Shown piece after piece: positions 27,101 through 39,240 of a DNA stretch of 64,000 nucleotides; position 1 is the first letter of the stretch; the number at the start of each line of letters is the position of its first letter. Origin of the DNA: Prunella strophiata (taxonomy: Eukaryota > Chordata > Aves > Passeriformes > Prunellidae); assembly GCA_036583965.1 (NCBI GenBank), contig JAZBQD010000030.1, forward strand, positions 84,758,800 through 84,822,799, read 5' to 3'. The notes under the pieces are model-generated. The model ran no database searches, had not been told where the DNA came from, and worked only from the letters and a program-made list of their open reading frames with translations. The position numbers were made by a program, and so were the translations under genes.

Positions 27101-30100
27101 GGTGAATCACATGTGGACAACAGATGTCAGATGAGACAGCCTCAGAAATCGATACCTAGCATTCATTCAGAGAACACAGTCAGTACAAGCAGTAGCAGAG
27201 TTAGCTCCCCCAGTGCCACAGCTGCATTTCCCCCTCCTCAACCTCCAAATACCACTTAGGTATTTGGACATAAATTATTCCCCCTCAAGTATCAGCCCTG
27301 CCTTCTGAGACTACCCAAAGAAGAGAAAGTTAGGTCAACCACAGCAGCAGCCTTCATCAGCAGATACCAATGCACTGGCAGCTTAAGGCAAAAGGGACCA
27401 GTGTTTATGTGGAAGCAATTTTCTATCATTATCCAAAATGACAGAATTAGGAAACTCAAGGTGAAAAGTTCCCTGCTGTTAAGATGTGAGTTATCCTCCA
27501 CTCAGCATAGCCAATACATGCCTGCCCATCCTGAGGCATTCTTTGCATGTTGTCTCTCAAGTGCTGCTAAGAGCAGGTACTTCCAGTGCCCTCATATAGT
27601 TCTCATATTAAGTACTTTGAGTACTTTCATAGGTATTAAAAACATGCATACACATAGGTATGGGTGTATCTCTGCTAGATTTTTAGTTCACATCCATACA
27701 TCAAGGATGAAATTAACATTAAAGTTTTTAATGTTAGTACTGCTTACTAGAAAAGCTTTGCTGAGGGACACAGCTCATGTGCTAATTTTTCAAACACACT
27801 AGTCCCTTTATTCCTTCTTTCACCGCCTTTTATAACATACCCTTGGTGACCAAACTATTGCATTAAGCACCTCAGAATCTTTGTAACTCTTAAGATGGTT
27901 CACTGATAGAATACATACAAGATTTCAGCAAGACAGACCATCAGGAGCTGCCAAGTTTTAACTGGCTTTCTTCAAGGCTAAGATCTCTGGCCTTTAGCCA
28001 GAAATTTCATATTATTGTTACTTAGGAATAACTTTCAAATACACTTTCAAATTCTATAAATTAGTGCACCCCTTCAAAGATAAGAAACCTACCTACTACA
28101 TGCATATGGGTACTCTGTCATGACTCAAATAACTTTAGAGCCAAGTAATAACAATACTTATTTTTACAGAAAAAAAACAGATCTCATTTTAAGGGGATGT
28201 TTTGAAAGGACTAGAAACAACTGTGATAAATTAAAAGCTGAAATTAAGTATCAATGTACAGAAATGCAGAAAGAATCCATTTCAGGTGCCCCAGTTAGAG
28301 CAATTCCATTTCCTCCTCCTTCTCAAAGAAACCCACACACCCACAGAAAAGTAGATACCATTTAAAACGATCAAGACTTTTTTCCACTGAGTGTTGCCCA
28401 CTTTTGGCGTCTGACAAAACAGGATCTTGTGCTTGTCACACACAAATATTCGGTCCAAGACGAATTTGGAAACTGCAGTATGAGAGAGATCTCTCAATGC
28501 AGTGTCTCTGCAGACATTCCTGAGAAGCTCAAGTCTTTCCATATGAACCAGGGGTTGGCGGATCAGATTTCCTGAAAAAGCTTTTCCAGTTGGCTTTATG
28601 AAGTGCAGAGGAGAAAGAAAAAACAAAAGTTTTTAGACTTTAGTTTTCAGATCAAATTATGAAGTATAAAAATCCCCAAACTATGCACCCTAATGACTCC
28701 CAGATTCATGATTAAAATATTGCTACATATCAATTACAGGAGTAGCCCACAGTTTGCTTCCTGTGCTGGTGCTGTACTTTGGTTCAACTCTTAAGACATT
28801 ACATGGTAGCATACAGTAGTAAGAGCTTTTCCATACAACAATTTAAGTCTGCTGCACAACAGCAGAGCCTTATCTTTGTGGATAAAGCATGCCTTCATCA
28901 AATACTGGCAACTCCCACAGAGTTTCAACAACCTGTAAGAAAGCTTCTGAGAGGTTAGGACAGAAATTTCAACATAAATTATGCTTGAAGCTCTGAGAAG
29001 ATGGGGCAGACCCATGGTGTGATTCTTGGGGATGTCCTGTGCAGGCTAAGGTTGGACTCTATGATCCCTGTGGGTTCCTTCCAACTCAGAATATTTTGTG
29101 ACCCATCTGGTTAGGAAAAAAATTAGGATAAAAGTCCTGCATTGTTGTGTTGTTTTCTAGCACCTGTAGGCATCCAGTGTTTTCATTTATCCAAGTTGAA
29201 ATAAAATCAGGAAAAAAAAATGTGAATAATGAGCATCAGTGTGACAAATAAAGAAGTAGCAGGATACCCCTCCCACAAAAATGGATGAGCTGCTTAACAT
29301 GTCTCATTTTTCTGAGACAAAGAAAGGAACCACAACCACCTCTTGCCTCACAACTAGTGGAGTGAGAGGAAAAAGGAGCTTCTCTAATTAAGAGGTGATA
29401 GGAAAGTTTAATTTTCTACTGACGAAATTTTCACCTTTCCACTAACAGAATGGCAATCCCCAATATCAATACAGACTAGGGGATGAACTGATTGAGACCA
29501 ATCCTGCCAAGGACTTGGGGATACTGATGAGTGAAAAATGGGATGTGTGCTGGCAGTGTATACTTGCAGCCCAGAAAGCCAACTGCACCCTGGACTACAT
29601 AAAAAAAAGCACCATGGCCAGCAGGTCAAAGGAGGTGATTCTTCCCCTGTATTCTGCTCTACTGCCACCTGGAGTGCTGCATGCAGCCCTGGGGCCCCAG
29701 CACAGCAAAGACATGGACCTGTTAAGGGAAGGTCCAGAGGAGGCCGTGAAGATGGTCCAAGATTGAGCACCTCTCCTATGAAGACAGACTGAGACAACTG
29801 TGGCTGTTCAGCCTGGAGAAGAAAACGCTCCAAGAAAACCTCACTGCACCCTTTCAATGCTCTCAAGGGGTTTGTAAGAAAGACAGACTTTTTTACCAGG
29901 GCCTGCAGTGACACGGGTAATGGTTTTCAACTGAAAAAAAATAGGTTTAGACATTAGGAAGGAATTTTTTCCTATGAGGGTGGTGAGGCACTGGAACATG
30001 TTACCCAGAGAAGCTGTGGATAGTCCACCTAGAAATGTTCAAGGCCAGGTTGGATGGGGCTCTGAGCAACCTGGGCTAATGAAAGGTGTCCCTGTCCATG

Positions 30101-33100
30101 GCAGAGGGCTTGGAACTACATGATCTTCAACAGTCTCTTCCAACTCAAACCATTCTGTGATTCTATGATTTTAGGTACAGCGTCCTACAGATTAAAAAGG
30201 AATTATTTTACTTTTTGTCCCAACCTTTCATAAAGAAAAAAAAAAAATCTGCTTTTTCTGTTTGCTACTCTTCTCCAAAAACCTCTGCTCAGAATGTAAT
30301 CTGAACAGTCTGTCAGATTATTTCACTTGTCCAAACAATTCTTTCTGCATGTAACCAAAATTAATATTGTTACTTTATATTTCATGCTGTCAGAAAGTCA
30401 AGAGGGAATTGTTTTAGATCTAGAAACCTTATTATCCTCTTCCATACTAGTAAAGAAAGCTATTAAAACTCTCTATACATATCTATCAGTCTTCCACCTG
30501 AACAAAGTGTTTTTCTCAAGTATTTTGACAGTAACTTAAATTTTGTGCTTTTGAAAAATGAAAACAAAAGGAGTCATGTTTATACAGCTAACCTACCTTC
30601 CATGCTGCATCACAAAAATACTTTAAACATAAGATGACTTATGTACTAATGCAAAAAAAAGAAAAAAAAATTGATTTAATGCACTCTGCAACTGGTCTCA
30701 AATTTACATTTGTACAAAGGATTTTCAGAGTTTCATTGTCAATTTGCTGAAAGCACAGAACTGTGCATCTAAAAGATCAACTGGTATTGACTACTATTGT
30801 GCTTCATGTTCTACTTTGGAAAAATGCTGAAATGTGAAATACAAAGAGCACAAAATACAAAGAAGAAATTGACAGTGATAAAAAGAAACAGAGAGATTGG
30901 GCAGAAACCTAAGAGAATAGAGCAGACACAGGCTTGCCCTCAACAACCACAAACCTGATCGCTATGGCAAGACAGAACACAAGTAATCCAAAACTGGGCC
31001 ATTATATTAAAAAGGCAAACAAAAACAACTGTCCTGACTTGATAAAGGAGTACTGTAACAATTTTCTCCTAGAAATGCAAACACATTAAGTTGAATCATT
31101 CAGATGAAACAAGACAGCAGGTTACCTGTAACAAACCAGCTTTGTGAAGTTAAAATGAATTCTGTCGGCTCTATCTAAACAGAACAGTCTGAATAAATAA
31201 TTCCCGTCTAGCAATTCGTCTTAACAACAGGAAGCCCTTCCTTAATCTCTTATTTTCTTCTACTCTTTAATACACATAACTCTTATCCCAACAGTGTGCA
31301 CCTGGAATTCTTCAGGCCAATGTTTTTCCTCTGGCACATGTACCTCCTCCACTTTTGTGACAGCTGTCAGTATCAATGGCTCTTGCTTGGCACCATAGCC
31401 TAAAGAAGGGAGAGAGATAACAGCATTACAGAAGGTGAGGGGAAAGCAACTATTTCTGCTTTACAACTAAAACACATGAACTTTACTTTCTGTATTAACC
31501 TTAGAAAACACTAGGATTTGTTTCTACATGGAAAGGTACTAGACAAGACAGACACAGACTATGAATATTTTAAAGGATGTACTCTGGGAATTTTGGATGC
31601 AACTTCATTTGAATTTTATGAAAGAAACATACCCATTATATTTTACTTGTTTTTTTTTTGTTTTCTTTGTTTTTTTCTAAAAAGTGTGCAGAGACCAACT
31701 CTTGAATCCAAATACCACAACTGACAGACAATTTGGTATAACTATATGGACTTGCGCATAGGAGATCTTTAGTTTTCAATGAACTTGCCAAAGCATGTCC
31801 AAGTAAAAAACTTACATCTATTAGGTTCCTCTCTCCCCTTATACTAGTAAAAATGTTTCTTCTTTTGTAGACTATTAAACTTACAAGAATAAAAGTGTCA
31901 TTATGGACACCCTTTTATTTCTGTGGTACTCCAAGTAAGCACCTATAATCAACAATAAATGAAGATTCCCTCTTCCTTTATTACTGGACCAATAGCCTTC
32001 CTTAGAGATTCTCACAACAACAACAAACTCAGCTGATACTCTTGTTCTTTTTTAGTGATTTTAGGACAGCTAATAGTTTGAGACCAAATTAAAGCACGTA
32101 AGGAAGAACCCTTTTTATCTTTTGTATTTAGTATGGTACAGAAAAAACCAAAGAATAACACAAGCTTTTAGCTTTAGTCTACATAGTGCAGAAAAATCAA
32201 AAATAATTTGAAGCAGCTTTCCCTAACTACAAAGCAAAAAGAACATGTTTTCTCCCTGAAAATTTATTTCCATCCATATTGGATTACTTTTCCTTTTATA
32301 TAGATTCTTCTATGAATAATGTTTCTTCATTTGCATCCACAGGGGCTTACTGTTTCATGGCTGAGAAAATGGTGTGCATTGCCTATGTCCTTTTCTTCAG
32401 GGAGTACTCTACTCTGCCTACACTGGATTTTAACAAAGGGCACGCATGGAAAAGCAAGTTAAAACTGAAAGCAATGTAAGCATTCAAGCATTCAGAAACT
32501 GTAATTGTTGCTGTGCACAGACTTGCTTCATGGTGTTCTGTAAAATACAAGTAATCTGATTCAGTGAAAGAGCAGCTAAACTATTTTTCCACTCTCACTG
32601 TGTAAAAGCATGCCTGTAGATGCTACTAGGAATGATGGACAGAAACTTGCTGCATGCACCCAAGGCATCAGTAAAAGGTTTAAACAAAAGAACATTGATT
32701 CATTGAGCATCTGCTGTTTTATTCCATCTGCTAAGAAGACATGTCCAAAAAAGAAATATTTCTGACAAGTCATATTTTATTAAGTCTAGAAGAGCTTCTC
32801 CAGGATTTGTCATTCTGTTTGGACTTCCTCCAAAATTCTGTTGGTATATTCAAAGTTATTTCCCTTCATTAGTTGTATTACAAACACTCCAATACATATA
32901 TACACTTAACTATAGTCATGCCTTTGCAGGACAAGCTTAAGAACTTATATATCATCTGCTCAGAGAACTATTCAAAAGGAATGGAAGATTCAGCATAGGA
33001 AAAAAAAAAAAAAAGAAGAGAAAAAACTTGGCAAGCCAAGATAATAAAAAGCAAATAAATGCAGAGGTTATGCTCCAGTAATTAGTTTTTTAAACTACAT

Positions 33101-34281
33101 TTTAATTTTCCTGACAAATTCTGATGAAAAGAACACCCAAAGAATACCTGAGCTGGGAAATAAGAGCTGGCATAGAGTGAAATACTGGAAGATATAACTA
33201 CCTAACATAAGACTAGCTGATTTGCAGATGTACCAGGACAGAACAGCTGGATCCAAGGAAAGCTAAGTTAGTCTACAGTTCTCCTCGGTAAAACTTGCTG
33301 AATAAATCTTCACATAGATGCATACTATTTATAAAGGTACACCTAATGTATTTATCCATTATCAAGTTATTGAAAAACATGGCACAAGTGTCAATGCTTC
33401 AAAAGTTACATATGTTTTGCATGCCTTAGGAAGATGCAGACACAGAGATCTCTTAAGACTCGAAGTCATACAATCACCTTCACCCAAAACTCTCTGTAGG
33501 GTGGCTTTGTAAGAGCAGCTCCCCAGCAGACACAGAAGTAACATGCTGTGTGGTGTCATCAAATGGCTTAAATTCCTCATCATCTTAATAACATCTCGGC
33601 TACTTAAGTTGAGCAAAAGTCTGTAAGCTGTTTACAAGTCAAACAGCAGGGGATAAAACTGAATGCAAGAAGCAGGCCAGAGGTGGCTAGGCAAAGTGCA
33701 TTGCAAATGAAATAAAACTTTCCACAAGTTTTAAATAATGCCTTAGCTACAAGACAAGCAGTGACAAAAAGACAGAAACTAGTATCAGGTGGAATGAACT
33801 CTTCAGTACTCTCTGAGTCTCTTCTGACTTTAAACAGGTAATAGTGCTCTGTTGTTTTTGCACATAACTTCTACCCCTAGCAGATCACAATACTGAAACT
33901 AAATGTATTTGAAAAAGCAGACCTACAAAGACAGTACTGCCAAATATGATCCCTTCCGTTCTTAACCACCAAAAAAACTTCCTGTGATGTTAGATTTACA
34001 GACTTCTAGCAAGAAAATGAGCTGAACATCAGCACTGTCACTTCCAGAAATTTAGTTGTTCTGCTCTCAGTCCTACTGAAGAAGTGGTAACATGCCTAGA
34101 ACTACTTTTCATAGAAAAGAGTATTTTTGTGAAGCACTAATCAATTTTCTGTTTCACATCAAACATTAAAGCTCAACTTACCATCTGGGTCTTTAAAAGT
34201 CAATGTGATAAACTTGCTAGCAACCATGAACATGAATATCACCCAAAAGCATGCAGCTAGCAGCAGCCACTGGTGGTGCAT
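23642..34281 (-). CDS. CHST10: CHST10, carbohydrate sulfotransferase 10 (HNK-1 sulfotransferase), complete five-exon CDS
   Basis: The enzyme transfers sulfate from PAPS to the 3-OH of terminal glucuronic acid, making the HNK-1 epitope on neural glycoproteins and glycolipids in the Golgi. Coding exons on the minus strand are 34281-34182, 31399-31302, 28593-28359, 26131-26026 and 24179-23642. All introns are GT-AG, and phases close exactly to 1077 nt (358 residues and TGA); the human protein is about 356. Residues 1-33 are a type II membrane anchor (MHHQWLLLAACFWVIFMF). The 5'-phosphosulfate site is CQTPKVGNTQWKK at about 126-138, and the 3'-phosphate site is VRDPFERLISAFKDKF at 190-205. Sequons NRT occur in KNRTET and YNRTKV. 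The C-terminal half is near-identical to human, while the stem (residues 34-85) is diverged. Promoter is inferred in the CpG island near 39 kb. Confidence 0.98.
24180..26025 (-). other. CHST10: CHST10 intron (between coding exons 4 and 5)
   Basis: About 1.85 kb of ordinary AT-rich intron with GT-AG ends. I see no exon, RNA gene or clear mobile element in it. Confidence 0.85.
26026..26131 (-). CDS. CHST10: CHST10 coding exon 4
   Basis: 106 nt, acceptor GTCCAG and donor GTAAGT, phase 1 to phase 2. It encodes AFSSIEEIPENIVHDHEK and NGLPRLSSFSDSEIKK, nearly identical to the human exon. The final arginine codon is split CG|A across the next intron. Confidence 0.97.
26132..28358 (-). other. CHST10: CHST10 intron (between coding exons 3 and 4)
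   Basis: About 2.2 kb. It contains a poly-T run (about 27000-27016) and a small hairpin (TAACATTAAA with its complement, about 27715-27737). No other gene is seen. Confidence 0.85.
28359..28593 (-). CDS. CHST10: CHST10 coding exon 3 (PAPS 5'-phosphosulfate binding)
   Basis: 235 nt, acceptor ATAAAG and donor GTATCT, phase 0 to phase 1. It encodes PTGKAFSGN, then MERLELLRNVCRD, FVLDRIFVCDKHK and the CQTPKVGNTQWKK PAPS site. The human N-glycosylation site in NLSHT reads DLSHT here, so that sequon is absent. Confidence 0.97.
29005..29103 (+). mobile_element. CR1 LINE 3' fragment
   Basis: GTGATTCTTGGGGATGTCCT, then GGTTGGACTCTATGATCCC and CCTTCCAACTCAGAATATT form the typical terminal segment of a CR1 element in plus orientation. 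Only the last roughly 100 bp remain. Confidence 0.75.
29400..30173 (+). mobile_element. CR1 LINE, 5'-truncated copy with reverse transcriptase C-terminal remnant
   Basis: In plus orientation, decayed coding sequence (for example EKWDV, AAQKANCTLDYIKK, SKEVILPLYSALL) corresponds to the C-terminal end of the CR1 ORF2 reverse transcriptase. It is followed by the CR1 3' UTR (GTTCAGCCTGGAGAAGAAAA; CACTGGAACATGTTACCCAG) and a terminal GTGATTCTATGATTTT at about 30157-30172. The reading frame is broken by indels and stops, so it is a dead copy. It lies antisense inside a CHST10 intron. Confidence 0.92.
31302..31399 (-). CDS. CHST10: CHST10 coding exon 2 (stem region)
   Basis: 98 nt, acceptor TTTAG and donor GTGCAC, phase 1 to phase 0. 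It encodes YGAKQEPLILTAVTK and then PEEKHWPEEFQ, aligning with the human AKQEFLFLTT...PEEKHIPEEL stem. This is the least conserved part of the protein, as expected for a lumenal stem. Confidence 0.93.
31400..34181 (-). other. CHST10: CHST10 intron (between coding exons 1 and 2)
   Basis: About 2.8 kb of AT-rich intron with A- and T-rich tracts (31649-31678, 33000-33014). I see no exon or clear repeat element inside it. Confidence 0.85.
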
Positions 34282-34316
34282 GTTGTCAGATGTGAGCCAT
34301 ATAAAGTTGGCACTTC
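34182..34316 (-). CDS. CHST10: CHST10 exon with start codon (transmembrane anchor)
   Basis: Acceptor CAG lies at 34319-34317, followed by 35 nt of 5' UTR. The ATG is at 34281-34279, and donor GTAAGT begins at 34181. It encodes residues 1-33 plus one base (phase 1): a short cytosolic tail and the hydrophobic Golgi anchor, ending FKDPD as in human. A longer in-frame ATG at 34344 lies upstream of the acceptor, in the intron, and is not used in this model. Confidence 0.95.
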
Positions 34317-37300
34317 CTGTTTGAAAGATAAAAGATTGACACATTAATTATTTTCATTACAGTTTAGAGAAATACTATCCATAACCAAAAAGAAAAAAAA
34401 AACTTTAATACATATATGTGTCATAAAATATTAATAAAACATAGATTCCACATTTAACTTTTTGTCCATTCAGCCTTATTTTTAAGCAATATTAAGGCTG
34501 AGACAATGTAACCACTGGCTGCTATCAAAGGGAGGCTTCACTCCTTCACCCCTGTGTTCACATTCCCTCCTCCTGCTCGTGCTGGGAATAGCACTGTGTC
34601 TGGCTGCTTGGGGAGACAGATCAAAAACCCCATTTTTTTTAAAGAAGAGTTTTTTTTTTTTTTTGATTCAGCTTAGCAAGACAGCCCATTGTAGGAAAGG
34701 AAGGGAGAATGAAGAAAGCTGTGTTCTCAGTGGTAGATGTAACATTTACTCTATACTTGGTTATCCCAAGTCAGCTTATGACATATAACATGGATTCTTC
34801 CCCTGCCCAGCCTACAGAAATTACAGGCTGGAAGCTACCAAGTCTGAACACTAAGCTTAAGCTGGTCAAATATTTTTCAGTTTCCTTGCAGCACTGCCTA
34901 CTACCTGCAGCTGTATCCCTGCAGGTAAGCCTCAAAGACAGAACTTCCTCAGGAGTGCAGGAAGGGTTACCCAAACAATTGAGACTTGCAGTTTGAATGT
35001 GCAAAGAAACCACCCACAGGAACTGACTGAACACACACAATTCTATCCTGATTTTTGAAACTGCTAAATTTTTTTCTATGACCATAAGATTAAATATAAG
35101 GAAACCAGTGATAAAGATTGAAGCTCCCAGCCACTAAGAGAAATGGAAAATTTTTGGCTGTATCTTTAGCTGAATTTCCAGCTTCTGATGGGCAATACAC
35201 ATGGGGGTGGACACCAGGTATCTGTGAAAGCTCCACTGCAAATAAAAAGATAACCCACATCCAAAACCTACAAAAATATAGCACTATTGTCTCTACTATT
35301 GCTGGAGAGATAAGACACATGAGGGGCTGAAGTCAGGTGCTGAAAAGAGTGAATGCTTCCTTTTGAGAAAACATGCAACACAACATCCAAGCATTTAACC
35401 AAAGAGGATGTAATACAAAAATCTCATACAATGACATCCTCACAACAATCCTATAGCTAGCAATAGGATTAAACTCAGTCCTAAAGTAGCTACATGCAAC
35501 TTCAATGAGAGTCGCATCTGCATGATCACAATTTCTGTAGTAGCATTTAAGTGAATTGCCAAGGAATACAAGAAATGCCCTCATTCCCAGTTATGATGCA
35601 AAAAAAATGTTAGTTAACTACTTCTAAGGAAATGTTTATTTAGTTTCTCAGTCATATACCATTATTCCACTTTCTTCATTCCCACAAAGCTTCAATAACA
35701 GAAGTAAGCCTGGTTTTGATGTTGTTTCAGCATGTCCACCTGCAAAATCACTACTACTGCTACAGATGCCAGTGCTTTTCCAACTAGCTTTTGCCTTCCA
35801 GCAATGCAAATGTTTCCAGGAAGAATTCTCTCCACAGCTGACAGCACTGAACCATCTTCAGGATATGCTGAAAACCTGTGCAGGCAGTCAAGCAGTTCAA
35901 AACAGACTTGGGACCCAAATGATGTATGCAAAATGGGTAAGATGATGAAAAGAACTGAATATCTCCAGTTAAAGGTAAAAAAAAAAATTAGCTAGGATGG
36001 CAATATTCAGGCCTGCTTTTATCTTCTCAGTGTGGCTTTTTTCAGCTTGGCTTCGGAAAGTTTCTTTCTTTGCTCCCTCTTCTTTAATGAGTGTATTTTT
36101 AAGTACTTCTAAAAACACCACACCTAGGTATAAACTGTCTTTTGGACAATTATAGGTGCTCTGACCTCCATTAAGACAATGTTTGTCATCTCCTGTTTTT
36201 TGCTGCAATTCCCTGGCTGGCAACTGATCATGCAACATCCCAAACATGTTTATTCCTTCATGATCTGGAAAACTGTTGACCAGGAAACACAAATATCGTA
36301 GGAATTCCATCAGACTGGCCTCTTTTCAGCTAAGTAGTTCAAAAGTTACCCCCATCCTACCACTGCACTAGAGCAAGCCTGCCCTGAGATTCATGCTGAA
36401 AACCACCAGGTCTCAAAGGTTCTCATTTTTCAGTCTGCCATGAAATGCACCTTGATGTCGGAAGACCCAACATCTTCCACTTAAGCACTGAGATTTGTTA
36501 CCTTTACTCTCAGACACTGCATTCCAGCTCTCACAGAAGACAAAAATTCAGATCTGATATCAAGACAATGAACTGTAGCAATGACATTTTTTACTTTTTA
36601 GGCAGCTCTGCTAAAACCATCAGAACTGTTCAACATTTGAAACGCTGAATGCAGCAGACTGACAGAAGCTTGCAGAGAACACTCTGCAGGAGGAAAATCT
36701 AACAATCAGCTATGGGCTTTTCAGAGGTATAATGAAAAGTCTGGGCCAAACCTCTCTGCCCAACTCAGTAAATTTGTTCTACATAAAGCAGGGTAGAAAG
36801 GGCCTCCAACATTCACAGCACCCCTGCTAGTCTGCCCACTTCTATAACAGTGATGGATGCTCACCATTCAGTAAGGACTATTGATCTATATCCCCTTATG
36901 TAATTTATGTATTGGATTTCTAAGAAATTGTGTTAAATCACATGGGAAATGCAGTTCCTGCATGCTCTGACCTGAAATGCAGTTAGTGGAGAGAGGGCCC
37001 TGCTGCCAGGTCCTGTGCTGTAGGGACAGGAGAGCATTTCAGCCAGTCACCTACACAGTTACTTCTAGCATCCTAAAGTACATCTGCATCAGCAGCTCAT
37101 CACTGATCTCAAGAAGCAGAACTATTCAAAGCTACAGCCAGGAGAACCTCAGCCATCATGCTCACTTAAATGCAACAAGCAGTACTTTTAAAAAAAAATG
37201 TGTTTATGTTGTTTCTCTGTCTCTACCTTAATATTTTTATTGTTTTCACATAGGGCAATTGCATTTCCTATTTTATCTCTAACCTTACTGCATTTCTGTT

Positions 37301-37931
37301 GCCTCTCCTGAACTTATTTTCTAGTATATACATGTACTAGCTGCTGCTTTTTCTCTTTAAAAGGTTCCTTCAGCTTCCGAAATAGTCTTCTATTTCTGGT
37401 TGTCTGAAACACAATTTTTCTTTACAAGCAGACAAAGGCAAGAAATATGTTGAAGGTTTAGTTCGTTTCCTCACAATGAAATACACAGCTCTCTGGTTAG
37501 TTTCTCCCTCTTACTGCAATTCTACACTTTTAGAAGCACAAGATCTCAAAACTCCTGTCCCCACCCATTCCTCTGTCCTTCCCTCTCAGGGCTACCACAA
37601 AGGCAAACTGTCACGTAACCCTCAGATTAGCCAGACTGAAGGGTTTTGCATGAGAAAAAATGGGATCACCAACACACACCCCAAACACGGACCAATGATC
37701 AAGACACAGAATTGCAGGCTTGACCCGAGGCCAGCAAGTAACCTACTACCTCGAATAAACACTCATTCGTTGCAGAAGACTGCTGTCCTCAAGTGAATGA
37801 TGGGACAAAGAGCGAACGATGTAAGCAGCATTAAAACTCAGTGCACAGTCTCTGGCTCTGCAGCTTATGCTGCTTGCACAGGGGCTCCTTGGCAGGACAG
37901 TCCCTGCACGCCTCGTCAATGGCACTGACAC

Positions 37932-37987
37932 GCCAGGAGGCCCAAATTCCCAACTGCTTGCCAGGAGGCCCAAATTCCCAACTGCTT
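37932..37987. repeat. Perfect 28-bp tandem duplication
   Basis: Two adjacent copies of a unit starting GCCAGGAGGCCCAAATTCCC, at 37932-37959 and 37960-37987. They are identical, so the duplication is recent or under correction. Confidence 0.95.
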
Positions 37988-38324
37988 GCCCATCAGCACA
38001 TGATGACTCACATCACTGGAAATGGAACTGGTAAGGAAGGCCAAGCAAAAGACAACTGGGACAACCTATTGCATTTTCATCCAATGCTTCCTTGGTGTTA
38101 CTTTACAGGTAAGAAAATCTGGCCAATCTATTCAATGTAAAAATAAAATTCAGACTAACATATATCACAGACACTCCTTTGGCAAGTTGCGTGCTGCTGC
38201 TGTAACATACACCGTAACAGGCTGGTTCTTTCCTAAGCTCTCCTCCTCCCGAGGCACTGACAGGCCTACGTGTCTGCTCCTCCAGCTCCCGCAGGGGCCC
38301 GGAGCGCTCCCTGCGCACGCAGTT

Positions 38325-38573
38325 CACCTGCCAGCGGGATGTGACCCAAGGACCAGGGCAGCAGCTGTGTGTGCGACCCCCCGGCCCGGGGCAGCCCGGC
38401 GTGCGCCACCTGCCAGCGGGATGTGACCCAAGGACCAGGGCAGCAGCTGTGCGTGTGACCCCTCTGGCCCGGGGCAGCCCGGCGTGCGCCACCTGCCAGC
38501 GGGTTGTGACCCAAGGACCAGGGCAGCAGCTGTGCGTGTGACCCCTCTGGCCCGGGGCAGCCCGGCGTGCGCC
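38325..38573. repeat. Minisatellite, three copies of an 82/83-bp GC-rich unit
   Basis: Units begin with CACCTGCCAGCGGG at 38325, 38407 and 38490. Each contains TGTGACCCAAGGACCAGGGC, an AGCAGCTGTG segment and GCCCGGGGCAGCCCGGCGTG. Copies differ at a few sites only. It lies at the edge of the CHST10 CpG island, probably in intron 1. Repetitive ORFs read across it on both strands are by-products of the repeat. Confidence 0.95.
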
Positions 38574-39028
38574 CCGCCCGCGGCCCCGGCCTGACCCGCA
38601 CCCTGCCTGCCCTGCACGCCGTGCCCGGTCCGACAGACACCAGCTCCGCGGGCACCCCACGCTCTTCACGGCTGCGAACGGCAGCGTCCAGGCTTCGTGG
38701 GTACTCCATTCATTCCGTAAGATCAGAGCAGTCCCCGCCAAGAAGAGGGGACACGGCCGTGCTCTGACCGGCAGGGGACGAGGCGATGCCCAGCCTCAGT
38801 CCGGCTCCGGGCGCAAGGACCCGTGATGAACAGACATAAACTTTTCCCGTTCTGGAGGAGGAGGACGAAGCTGGGCGGGCTTGCCCTCACCCGGCAGAGA
38901 CGGACAGCACTTGCCCGCAGCGCCCGCTGGCTTCCCCGCCCGACCCGGGGTGCCGGAGGAGGCTCTGCCCGGGGCTGGCGGCCGCCAGGCCTCCCCCCGC
39001 GGCCCTGCCCGGCCCCTCCCCGGCTTAC

Positions 39029-39240
39029 CGGCCCTCCAGCGCCGCTGCCCGCAGCCCCGGCCCGCGGCGGCCCGCGGGGTCCCGCCTCACTCGGCGGCAC
39101 GGCCGGCCCGCTCGGGCGGCCCCGGCTGCCGGCGCATCCCCCCGCCCGGCTGCGGGCGGCGGCGGCGCCTCCCGGCCCCGCTCAGCCCCTGCCGCCGCCG
39201 CCCGGCCCTGCCGCCGCCGCCGCCTCCATCTCCTCCCGGG
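39029..39240 (-). other. CHST10: Candidate non-coding first exon of CHST10
   Basis: On the minus strand GGAGGGCCG is followed by the donor GTAAGC (from 39028) in the middle of the CpG island. The start-codon exon has an acceptor 35 nt before its ATG, so at least one upstream 5' UTR exon must exist, and this is the best donor I see. The transcription start (right boundary) is a guess. Confidence 0.45.

Larger units (their letters stand above)
28594..31301 (-). other. CHST10: CHST10 intron carrying two CR1 3' ends
   Basis: About 2.7 kb. It holds two CR1 fragments inserted antisense to CHST10 (29005-29103 and 29400-30173) and A-rich tracts near 30235 and 30655. No coding exon lies within it. 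Confidence 0.85.
34317..39028 (-). other. CHST10: CHST10 first intron (inferred)
   Basis: Inferred to run from the candidate donor at 39028-39027 to the acceptor at 34319-34317. It contains a poly-T tract (about 34648-34664), a 28-bp tandem duplication (37932-37987) and an 82/83-bp minisatellite (38325-38573). GC content rises steeply from about 38.2 kb into the CpG island. Confidence 0.6.

Noticed and set aside
29408..29914. 168-residue minus-strand ORF
   Set aside because: It is the antisense strand of a CR1 element.
38103..38741. 212-residue minus-strand ORF with repeated GCPGPEGSHAQLLPWSL-like units
   Set aside because: The repeats are simply the 82/83-bp minisatellite translated. The unit length is not a multiple of three throughout, so the apparent protein repeat shifts frame between copies.
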